In this document: positions 5,858-11,850 of the stretch, one piece after another
Position numbering within the stretch: the stretch's first letter is position 1
Layout: each line of letters begins with the position of its first letter
Assembly: GCA_964469455.1 (NCBI GenBank)
Contig: CAYXZX010000080.1
Coordinates: 1-11,850, forward strand
Direction of reading: 5' to 3'
DNA: 11,850 nt
DNA from: Fen-999 sp964469455
GTDB lineage: Bacteria > Pseudomonadota > Gammaproteobacteria > Burkholderiales > Rhodocyclaceae
The notes under the pieces: model-generated
What the model was told of the DNA's origin: nothing
What the model saw: the letters and a program-made list of their open reading frames with translations, nothing else
Database searches by the model: none
Program-made: the position numbers and the translations under genes

Positions 5858-7633
5858 ATGCCTGCCCGACTCGAGATCTTTCCGTGGAGCGAGAACTTCG
5901 CCACCGGCATCGGCGAAATCGACGACCAGCACCAGCGCCTGGTCGGCCTGCTCAATACCCTGGTGGCCCATCTGGCTTTCCAGGCCGAGGCGCCGGCCCT
6001 CAACGCCGTGTTCGACGAGCTGAAGGACTACGCGGTGGTCCATTTCGGTACCGAGGAGGCGATCTGGCGCCAGCACTTCCAGAGCGATCCCTGGGAAGCG
6101 GAACACCGCAGTGTCCATGCCGATTTCGTCAACCGAATCCTCCAGATCAGGAGCGAGGGCGAAGGTCGGCCGCTCGACGACGTGCTCGGGCATATCGTCA
6201 GCTTCCTGACGCATTGGCTGGCGCTGCATATCATCGAGTCCGACAAGCGCATGGCCAAGGCGGTGCTGGCCATGATGTCCGGGCTGACGCTGGCCGATGC
6301 CAAGGAACGGGCGGAGCGCGAGATGTCGGGCGCAGCCCGGATGCTGATCGACACCGTCATGGACATGTACGACCGGCTGGCCAACCGGACGGTGCAGCTG
6401 ACGCGCGAGATCAACCAGCGCCTGGCCGCCGAACGCGAACTGCGCGCGGCGCGCGACGAATTGCTGCGACTGAAGAACGAAGCGGTGGAGGCTACCGTGG
6501 CCAAGTCGCGCTTCCTCGCCAACATGAGCCACGAGATCCGCTCGCCGCTCAACGCCATCACTGGCCTGGGCCATCTGATGCGCCGCATGGGCGTCACCGC
6601 GCAGCAGCAGGAACAGCTCGATCGGATCGACAGCGCCGGCCATCACCTGATGGACATCGTCGATTCGATTCTCGACCTGTCGAAGATCGAGGCGGGCAAG
6701 TTCGTGCTCGAGCAGACCGACATCCAGCTCGAGGCCATCATCGCCGACGTGGTGTCGATGCTGCGCGAGCGCGCCGACGCCAAGACGCTGAGGCTCGAGG
6801 TGGACGCCGTCCTGCCGCCGCTGGCGCTGAAGGGTGATCCCACGCGCATCCGCCAGGTCCTGCTCAATTACGGCACCAACGCCATCAAGTTCACCCAGGC
6901 CGGCACCATCACCTTGCGCGCCAGCGTGGTCGAAGAGGCCGCCGAAAGCGCGCTGTTGCGCTTCGAGGTCGAGGACACCGGCATCGGTATCGCCCCCGAG
7001 GCGATCAACCGGTTGTTCACCGCCTTCGAGCAGGCCGAGGATTCGACCACGCGCAAGTACGGCGGCACCGGCCTGGGACTGGCCATCAACCGCAAGCTGG
7101 CCGAACTGATGGGCGGCGAGGTTGGCGTCCGCAGCGTGCTCGGGGAAGGCAGCACCTTCTGGCTGACCATGCGGCTGCATCGCGGGACGCGCGCCGCGCC
7201 CCGCGCCGCGGCGCCGGCAGGTAACGCGGCCGAGGCAAGACTCAAGGGCGGGCATGCCGGCGGCCGCGTGCTGCTGGCCGAGGACAACGAGATCAATTGC
7301 GAAATCGCCCGGACCTTGCTCGAAGATGCCGGCCTGGTGGTCGACACCGCCGAGGACGGCGCACAGGCCGTCGAGCTCGCCGGCGCGGGCGACTATGCGC
7401 TGATCCTGATGGACATGCAGATGCCGAGGATGGGCGGCCTAGAGGCCACGCGCGAGATTCGCCGGATGCCCCGTCATGCGCGGACGCCGATCATGGCGCT
7501 GACGGCCAATGCCTTCGCCGAGGACAAGGCGCGGTGCCTGGCCGCCGGCATGAACGATTTCATCGCCAAGCCGGTGGACCCGCCGGTATTGTTCGCAACG
7601 ATGCTGCGCTGGCTCGAGCCGCCGAGCCAGTGA
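5858..7633 (+). CDS. Soluble hybrid histidine kinase with N-terminal bacteriohemerythrin sensor domain and C-terminal receiver
   Basis: A protein of 591 residues without membrane spans. Domain 1 (about 5-135) is a bacteriohemerythrin with all seven diiron ligands in family spacing: H25, H62, E66, H83, H87, H124 and D129. A helical linker (about 150-212, probably coiled coil) leads to a HisKA domain with phosphoacceptor H225 in ANMSHEIRSPLN. The HATPase domain (about 320-440) has N-box N337/N341, G1 motif EDTGIGIAP (372-380) and GGTGLGLAI (402-410). The receiver (about 470-588) has E475/D476, phosphoacceptor D519, T549 and K571. No Hpt domain follows, so an outside Hpt and response regulator are expected. 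The likely signal is O2, redox state or NO at the diiron centre (inference from the family). The ATG at 5858 was chosen because hemerythrin domains start there (MPARLEIFPWSE); its Shine-Dalgarno is weak. Confidence 0.93.
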   Translation: MPARLEIFPWSENFATGIGEIDDQHQRLVGLLNTLVAHLAFQAEAPALNAVFDELKDYAVVHFGTEEAIWRQHFQSDPWEAEHRSVHADFVNRILQIRSEGEGRPLDDVLGHIVSFLTHWLALHIIESDKRMAKAVLAMMSGLTLADAKERAEREMSGAARMLIDTVMDMYDRLANRTVQLTREINQRLAAERELRAARDELLRLKNEAVEATVAKSRFLANMSHEIRSPLNAITGLGHLMRRMGVTAQQQEQLDRIDSAGHHLMDIVDSILDLSKIEAGKFVLEQTDIQLEAIIADVVSMLRERADAKTLRLEVDAVLPPLALKGDPTRIRQVLLNYGTNAIKFTQAGTITLRASVVEEAAESALLRFEVEDTGIGIAPEAINRLFTAFEQAEDSTTRKYGGTGLGLAINRKLAELMGGEVGVRSVLGEGSTFWLTMRLHRGTRAAPRAAAPAGNAAEARLKGGHAGGRVLLAEDNEINCEIARTLLEDAGLVVDTAEDGAQAVELAGAGDYALILMDMQMPRMGGLEATREIRRMPRHARTPIMALTANAFAEDKARCLAAGMNDFIAKPVDPPVLFATMLRWLEPPSQ

Positions 7634-7637
7634 ACGC

Positions 7638-8132
7638 ATGACCCATGCAGGGAGTCCCGACTTGAAGGACCACACACATCACGCCACCCCGGCCGATCTG
7701 GCCATCGCCGAGATCGAGCATGAGCACGCGACGCTCGCGGAGCGCCTGGCCACGCTGCGCGAGATGCTGTCATGCGCGCCGGGCGAAGGGGATTGTGATA
7801 AATGCTCCGATGCCGAAGCCGCTGCCTGCTGGGAACAAACCGGCCAGTTCCTGGCTGACCTTCTGGGCTACATGCAACACCACTTTCGCGTCGAGGAAGC
7901 GGCCATGCGCTGGCTCAACGCGACGTCATCCGAGCGGGAAGCGGCCGCCGCCCACGTCGAGGCGCATGCCGACATGATGGAACGTGCCGCCAAGCTGATC
8001 CGCCTTGCCGAACTGCAGGCCGAGCGCGTTGCCGCCCGCGACCTGCTCGAGGACTGGTTGCGCGAGCATATCGCCACGCACGATACCCTCCTGCTTGACC
8101 GCCTGCGGCGGGCAGCGAAGCCCGCCACCTGA
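7638..8132 (+). CDS. Stand-alone hemerythrin-domain protein with a four-cysteine insert
   Basis: A protein of 164 residues from the ATG at 7638, four bases after the kinase stop, so very likely in the same operon. It is a four-helix hemerythrin with a full set of candidate diiron ligands: H30, H82, E86, H106, H110, H144 and D149 (patterns HxxxE, HxxxH, HxxxxD). Between the first and second ligand helices it has four cysteines, C46-x6-C53-x2-C56-x7-C64, including CDKC, which classic single-domain bacteriohemerythrins do not need; they could bind a metal or act as a thiol switch. Start choice is open: a TTG at 7662 has AGGGAG 7 bases upstream and would give 156 residues, whereas the ATG has no Shine-Dalgarno and depends on coupling. 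Role unknown; an O2 or NO carrier, iron store or partner of the preceding kinase are all possible. Confidence 0.85.
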   Translation: MTHAGSPDLKDHTHHATPADLAIAEIEHEHATLAERLATLREMLSCAPGEGDCDKCSDAEAAACWEQTGQFLADLLGYMQHHFRVEEAAMRWLNATSSEREAAAAHVEAHADMMERAAKLIRLAELQAERVAARDLLEDWLREHIATHDTLLLDRLRRAAKPAT

Positions 8133-8152
8133 CGGCGCGGGCGAACCGACCG

Positions 8153-9646
8153 ATGTCGCTGGCGACGCTCCAGTGTCGGGCGCTGAACGGCATGACCGCG
8201 CCGCCGGTGACGGTGGAGGTGCATTTGGCCAACGGCCTGCCGTCGTTTTCCCTCGTTGGCTTGCCGGAGACCGAAGTCAAGGAAGCGCGCGACCGCGTGC
8301 GCGCCGCCATCCAGAACAGCCGCTTCGAGTTCCCGGCGCGGCGCATCACGGTCAACCTTGCGCCGGCTGACCTGCCCAAGGAATCGGGCCGCTTCGACCT
8401 CGCCATCGCGCTTGGCATCCTTGCTGCCTCGGGCCAGGTCAAGGCCGATCGTCTCGACGATTTCGAGTTCGCCGGCGAGTTGTCCCTGTCGGGCGACCTG
8501 CGCTCGATCCGCGGCGCGCTGGCCATGTGCGGCGAGGCCGCCGGCTCGCGGCGCGCCTTCGTGCTGCCCGCCGCCAACGCCGCCGAGGCGGCGCTGGTGC
8601 GTTCCGCCACCATCCTGCCGGCCCATTCGCTGCTCGAGGTCTGCGCCCACCTGAATGGCGCGGTGCCGATCGCTCCGTTCGATGGCGGCGGCGTGTCGCC
8701 GCGGCCGACTTTGGCCAGCTACCCCGACTTGGCCGACGTCCGGGGCCAGGCGCCGGCCAAGCGGGCGCTGGAACTGGCCGCCGCCGGCGGCCACAGTCTC
8801 CTGATGTCGGGCCCGCCGGGCACCGGCAAGTCGATGCTGGCCCAGCGCCTGCCCGGCATTCTGCCGCCCATGACCGAGGCGGAAGCGCTCGAGAGCGCTG
8901 CCGTGCTGTCCGTGGCCGGCCGCTTCGAGGCGGAACGCTACGGCCAGCGCCCTTTCATTGCGACCCACCATTCGGCCTCGGCGCCGGCGCTGGTCGGCGG
9001 CGGCGGTGTGCCGCGACCGGGCGAGATCTCGCTGGCGCACAACGGCGTCCTGTTCCTCGATGAATTGCCGGAATTCGACCGCCGCGTGCTCGAGGCGCTG
9101 CGCGAGCCGCTCGAGACCGGCCACATCCGCGTCGCCCGCGCCGCGCGGCGCGCCGAATTCCCGGCCCGCTTCCAGCTCGTCGCGGCGATGAATCCCTGCC
9201 CCTGCGGTTATCTCGGCGCGCCGCGCTGCCGGTGCACGCCCGACCAGATCGCCAAGTACCGCGCCAAGCTCTCCGGCCCGTTCCTCGACCGCATCGACCT
9301 GATGATCGACGTGCCAGCCGTTCCGGAGTCGGACCTGGCGGCACGCCGAGTCGGCGAACCTTCCGGGGTCGTGCGCGAACGCGTGCTGCGCGCCCGGGAA
9401 GCCCAGGTCGATCGCCAGGGCAAGCCGAATGCGCGGCTCGACCCGGACGGGATCGACCGCCATTGCCTGCCCGACTGCGCCGGCGCGCAACTGCTCAAGC
9501 AGGCGATGAGCCGGCTCGACCTCTCGGCGCGCGCCTACCACCGCATCCTCAAGGTGGCGCGCACGGTGGCCGACCTCGCCGGCGCTGCGCACATCGGCGG
9601 CCCGCACGTCGCCGAGGCGATCCACTACCGCCGGGGTTTCCAGTGA
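8153..9646 (+). CDS. comM: ComM / YifB-family Mg chelatase-like AAA+ ATPase
   Basis: A protein of 497 residues, normal family length. The N-terminal Lon-protease-like domain (about 1-170; LPSFSLVGLPETEVKEARDR) precedes the AAA+ module with Walker A GPPGTGKS (220-227), Walker B VLFLDELPEFD (299-309) and an arginine finger in FLDRIDL (R380). A cysteine cluster C349, C351, C359 and C361 (NPCPCGYLG, then CRC) may bind zinc. The C-terminal Mg-chelatase lid (about 405-497) has the typical SARAYHRILKVART motif. In Vibrio and Acinetobacter ComM is a hexameric helicase that drives branch migration when transformed DNA is integrated; conservation in non-competent bacteria suggests other recombination roles. 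It starts 20 bases after the hemerythrin gene with a poor Shine-Dalgarno, and its stop overlaps the next start. Confidence 0.95.
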   Translation: MSLATLQCRALNGMTAPPVTVEVHLANGLPSFSLVGLPETEVKEARDRVRAAIQNSRFEFPARRITVNLAPADLPKESGRFDLAIALGILAASGQVKADRLDDFEFAGELSLSGDLRSIRGALAMCGEAAGSRRAFVLPAANAAEAALVRSATILPAHSLLEVCAHLNGAVPIAPFDGGGVSPRPTLASYPDLADVRGQAPAKRALELAAAGGHSLLMSGPPGTGKSMLAQRLPGILPPMTEAEALESAAVLSVAGRFEAERYGQRPFIATHHSASAPALVGGGGVPRPGEISLAHNGVLFLDELPEFDRRVLEALREPLETGHIRVARAARRAEFPARFQLVAAMNPCPCGYLGAPRCRCTPDQIAKYRAKLSGPFLDRIDLMIDVPAVPESDLAARRVGEPSGVVRERVLRAREAQVDRQGKPNARLDPDGIDRHCLPDCAGAQLLKQAMSRLDLSARAYHRILKVARTVADLAGAAHIGGPHVAEAIHYRRGFQ

Positions 9647-10842
9647 CGCGCTCGCCGCGCCGCATGGCGGCCCTGCTGGCCGCCATGACGGCCATCGCGC
9701 CGTTTTCCATCGACACCTATCTGCCGGCGTTTCCGGACATGGCCGCCGACCTCGGCGCGACGCCGGTGGAGGTGCAGCAGACGCTGGCCTTCTACATGGC
9801 GGCCTTCGCCTTCATGATGCTCTGGCATGGCGCGCTGTCGGACGCGCTGGGCCGGCGGCGGGTGCTGCTGGTGGCTTTCGCGGTGTATGTGGCGGCATCG
9901 GTGTTCTGCGTCTTCGCCACCAGCATCGAGCAACTCTGGCTCGGCCGCGTGCTGCAGGGCATGTCGGCGGGCGCCGGCCTGGTGCTGTCGCGCACCATCA
10001 TCCGCGACCTGCTCGAAGGTCCGGCGGCGCAGCGCCTGATTGCCCATACCACCATGATCTTCGCCATCGCGCCATCCATCGCGCCGGTGATCGGCGGCTG
10101 GATTCACCATGCCTTCGGCTGGCAGGCGATCTTCGTGTTCCTGGCGCTTTACGGGGTGCTGCTGTTCGCGGCAGTCTGGCGGCTGCTGCCGGAAACCCTG
10201 CCGCCCGAGCAGCGCCAGAACCTGCACGTCGGCGAGCTGGCGCATGCCTATCTCGGCGTGTTCTCGCATCCGCCCTTCCTGGCACTGGCACTGGCGGTGG
10301 CATTGTCGTTCAACGGGTTCTTCATCTACGTGGTGTCGGCGCCGAAGTTCCTGATGGAGCACCTGGGCGTTTCGGCGCAGTCCTTCCTGTGGCTGTTCGG
10401 GCCGGCCACGCTCGGCCTGATCGGCGGCAACTGGGTGTCGGCCCGGCTGGCGGGGCAGGTGAGTTCGCGCCGCACCATCGGACTGGGCTTCGGCATCATG
10501 GCCCTCGCGGCCGCTCTCAACGTCGTGATCAATCTGTGGGGCCCGGGGGTGCTGCCCTGGGCGGTGCTGCCGCAGGGGCTTTATCTGTTCGGCGTGTCGG
10601 TGACCGCGCCCAGCCTGACGCTGCGCATCCTCGACCTGTTTCCGGCGCGGCGCGGCCTGGTCTCGAGCTGCCAGAGCGCCACCCAGACCGGCATCAACGC
10701 CGTGACGGCTTCCATCCTGGCGCCGCTGTTGTGGGATTCGACGCTGACCCTGGCGCTGGCCATGGTCGGCTTCCTGCTGCTGGGCCTGGCGGCCTTCGGG
10801 CTCAGGGCGTCCGGCGGCAGGCGGTCTCGCGGGCCAGGGTGA
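9643..10842 (+). CDS. Bcr/CflA-type multidrug efflux transporter (MFS)
   Basis: An inner-membrane drug:proton antiporter, 399 residues with twelve predicted membrane spans, as usual for the family. Visible signatures: SIDTYLPAFPDMA (22-34) at the end of the first span, the MFS motif A GALSDALGRRR (63-73), the RVLQG motif of span 4 (102-106), and APSIAPVIGG (143-152) in span 5, characteristic of Bcr/CflA proteins. The GTG at 9643 overlaps the comM stop as GTGA and is preceded by GGGG 6 bases upstream; the next candidate, the ATG at 9664, has no Shine-Dalgarno and would shorten the first span. The overlap indicates co-transcription with comM. Relatives export bicyclomycin, chloramphenicol, florfenicol or sulfonamides, but the substrate here cannot be told from sequence. 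Confidence 0.92.
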   Translation: MTRSPRRMAALLAAMTAIAPFSIDTYLPAFPDMAADLGATPVEVQQTLAFYMAAFAFMMLWHGALSDALGRRRVLLVAFAVYVAASVFCVFATSIEQLWLGRVLQGMSAGAGLVLSRTIIRDLLEGPAAQRLIAHTTMIFAIAPSIAPVIGGWIHHAFGWQAIFVFLALYGVLLFAAVWRLLPETLPPEQRQNLHVGELAHAYLGVFSHPPFLALALAVALSFNGFFIYVVSAPKFLMEHLGVSAQSFLWLFGPATLGLIGGNWVSARLAGQVSSRRTIGLGFGIMALAAALNVVINLWGPGVLPWAVLPQGLYLFGVSVTAPSLTLRILDLFPARRGLVSSCQSATQTGINAVTASILAPLLWDSTLTLALAMVGFLLLGLAAFGLRASGGRRSRGPG

Positions 10843-10963
10843 TCAGTGCCAGACTGACGGCGACAGCGGCGAACGACAAGGCGAACGGCCTGGCAGGTTG
10901 CCGCGTGGCGCACCCGCGCCGTTGGCCAGCGCGCCGCTCCAGCGCAGCTATCGGCCGGTTGCG

Positions 10964-11473
10964 TCACGAGAATTTCTCGGCCCACCACAGGCGCGCGCGC
11001 AGGCCCCACTCGGTGGTGTAGCCGACCACGCGGAAGCGCACCGCGCCGGCCGCATCGACGACGAAATGCGCGGGCACGCCGTTGACGCGCCACGCCGAGG
11101 CGATCATGCCGTCGGGATCGTCGATGGCAGGGAACCGCAGGCCGCGCGTCCGCATGTGCTCCGCGACGCCCTCCGACTGCATGGCCACCGACAACACCGG
11201 CCAATCCTCGGCGACGGCCTCGAGATTGCCATCCTCGGCCTTGCACACCGGACACCATGTGGCCCAGAAGGCGACCAGCACCGGCCGGCCGGCGGTGGCC
11301 TTGAGCGTATCGTCGAGGCTGACCTTCCTTCCGTCGGTCAGCATGCCGGCGAGAGCGGGCGCCGGTCCCGCCGGCAGGCCGCGCGTCTGCCAGTACTGCG
11401 CGCCGACGATGACGGCGACGATGACGAGCGCTTCGAGCGCCCGCTTCCGCCACCGTTTCAGCACTGCTCCCAC
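10964..11473 (-). CDS. Membrane-anchored thioredoxin-like protein disulfide oxidoreductase (TlpA/ScsD type)
   Basis: A protein of 169 residues. A basic start (KRWRKR) and one membrane span (about 13-29) anchor a periplasmic thioredoxin fold (about 35-165). The active site is C74-P-V-C77 in FWATWCPVCKAE and the cis-proline is P134 in NGVPAHFVVD, both standard for TlpA/ResA/DsbE relatives. It should reduce or exchange disulfides in the periplasm, for example in cytochrome c maturation or thiol protection; the partner is unknown. The start is a GTG at 11473 that overlaps the end of the rhodanese gene by 16 bases; a second GTG at 11464 is possible. Neither has a good Shine-Dalgarno, so translation is probably coupled to the rhodanese. 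The 121 bases between its stop and the convergent transporter hold only GC-rich inverted repeats without a T run. Confidence 0.87.
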   Translation of the reverse strand: MGAVLKRWRKRALEALVIVAVIVGAQYWQTRGLPAGPAPALAGMLTDGRKVSLDDTLKATAGRPVLVAFWATWCPVCKAEDGNLEAVAEDWPVLSVAMQSEGVAEHMRTRGLRFPAIDDPDGMIASAWRVNGVPAHFVVDAAGAVRFRVVGYTTEWGLRARLWWAEKFS

Positions 11474-11850
11474 GGCAGGCCGTCGAAGCGCCAGCCGTTC
11501 GTGGTGCCGCGATGGTGGTCGTCGTCCAGTTCGCCCTCGAACCCGTGGAGGACGTTATAGACGCGCTCGAAGCCAGCCGCTTCCAACGCGTTGCCGGCAT
11601 CGACCGAGCGGTTGCCCGAGCGGCAGATGATGACGACGGGACGGTCGTGCGCATGGCCGGCGAGCTTCTTGACCTCGCCAACAAAATGGGGATTCACCTC
11701 CCAGTCCGGGCCGTCGTTCCACGAGACGTGCAGGCAGTCCTTCGGGTGGCCGACGAAGAGGAATTCCATTTCGCTGCGGCAATCGATGAACAGGGCCTTG
11801 GGGTTGTCATCGAGGAATTGGGCGGCTTCCTTGGGCGTCAGGTGTTCCAT
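11458..11850 (-). CDS. Rhodanese-domain sulfurtransferase
   Basis: A single-domain rhodanese of 130 residues, probably cytoplasmic since no signal peptide is visible. The catalytic cysteine C76 sits in the active loop CRSGNRS (76-82), with a preceding IDCRSEMEF (22-30) and HVSWN (41-45) as in GlpE/PspE-like proteins. The C terminus GWRFDGLPWEQC follows a family pattern I recall for small betaproteobacterial rhodaneses. A second cysteine pair (C24, C39) and a terminal C130 are present. It moves sulfane sulfur from donors such as thiosulfate to thiol or cyanide acceptors; the natural acceptor is unknown. The ATG is the last codon of the window, so its promoter and Shine-Dalgarno lie outside and an upstream start cannot be excluded. 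It overlaps the thioredoxin-like gene by 16 bases, implying an operon. Confidence 0.9.
   Translation of the reverse strand: MEHLTPKEAAQFLDDNPKALFIDCRSEMEFLFVGHPKDCLHVSWNDGPDWEVNPHFVGEVKKLAGHAHDRPVVIICRSGNRSVDAGNALEAAGFERVYNVLHGFEGELDDDHHRGTTNGWRFDGLPWEQC

Noticed and set aside
5432..7255. Long minus-strand open frame (607 codons) opposite the hemerythrin kinase and the cyclase start
   Set aside because: It lies antisense to a kinase with every domain motif intact; its translation has low-complexity composition with no recognisable domain. Long antisense frames are expected in GC-rich genes.
7868..9625. Minus-strand open frame of 585 codons opposite comM
   Set aside because: It mirrors the third-position GC pattern of comM, is rich in Arg, Gly and Ala, and matches no family I know.
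10843..10963. Possible small minus-strand membrane peptide following the thioredoxin-like stop, in the same frame
   Set aside because: A hydrophobic run can be read here, but there is no ATG or GTG start with a Shine-Dalgarno and part of it lies opposite the transporter gene. Read-through of the TGA is not supported by anything visible.

Overview
The window is a dense, GC-rich stretch of a Gram-negative proteobacterial chromosome. Gene content and order (thrH-purU, a TorF-type porin with glnK and amt, ubiK near comM, ubiquinone and outer-membrane genes) fit a betaproteobacterium, most likely in or near the Rhodocyclales. That placement is inferred from gene families and remembered neighbourhoods, not from a marker gene. 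I see no rRNA, tRNA, CRISPR array, insertion sequence or phage gene.

Layout. (1) 1-1045, plus strand: the 3' end of thrH, then purU (formyltetrahydrofolate deformylase) after a one-base gap. (2) 1051-3819, minus strand: a nitrogen-regulated operon read as TorF-family porin, glnK, amt. It has a sigma-54 promoter (3693-3708), a consensus NtrC-type dyad about 128 bases upstream of the predicted start of transcription (3801-3819), and a rho-independent terminator after amt (1051-1078). (3) 3908-4171, plus: ubiK, whose stop codon shares a CTAG with the stop of the convergent gene. (4) 4168-8132: a signalling block between ubiK and comM. It holds a membrane diguanylate cyclase (minus) and, divergent from it across a 130-base gap, a soluble hybrid histidine kinase with a complete N-terminal bacteriohemerythrin domain, followed by a second, stand-alone hemerythrin with a cysteine-rich insert (both plus). 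(5) 8153-10842, plus: comM (YifB-type AAA+ ATPase) overlapping a Bcr/CflA-type MFS exporter. (6) 10964-11850, minus: a rhodanese overlapping a membrane-anchored thioredoxin-like protein.

How they work together. The porin-glnK-amt operon looks like a complete ammonium-scavenging unit, with an outer-membrane channel, an inner-membrane transporter and the PII protein that gates it, switched on by NtrC and sigma-54 under nitrogen limitation. The block at 4168-8132 looks like an oxygen-, redox- or NO-responsive system: two diiron hemerythrin modules, a phosphorelay kinase and a c-di-GMP synthase. It splits ubiK from comM, which I recall as neighbours beside glnK-amtB in Pseudomonas. This block is the most interesting part of the window.
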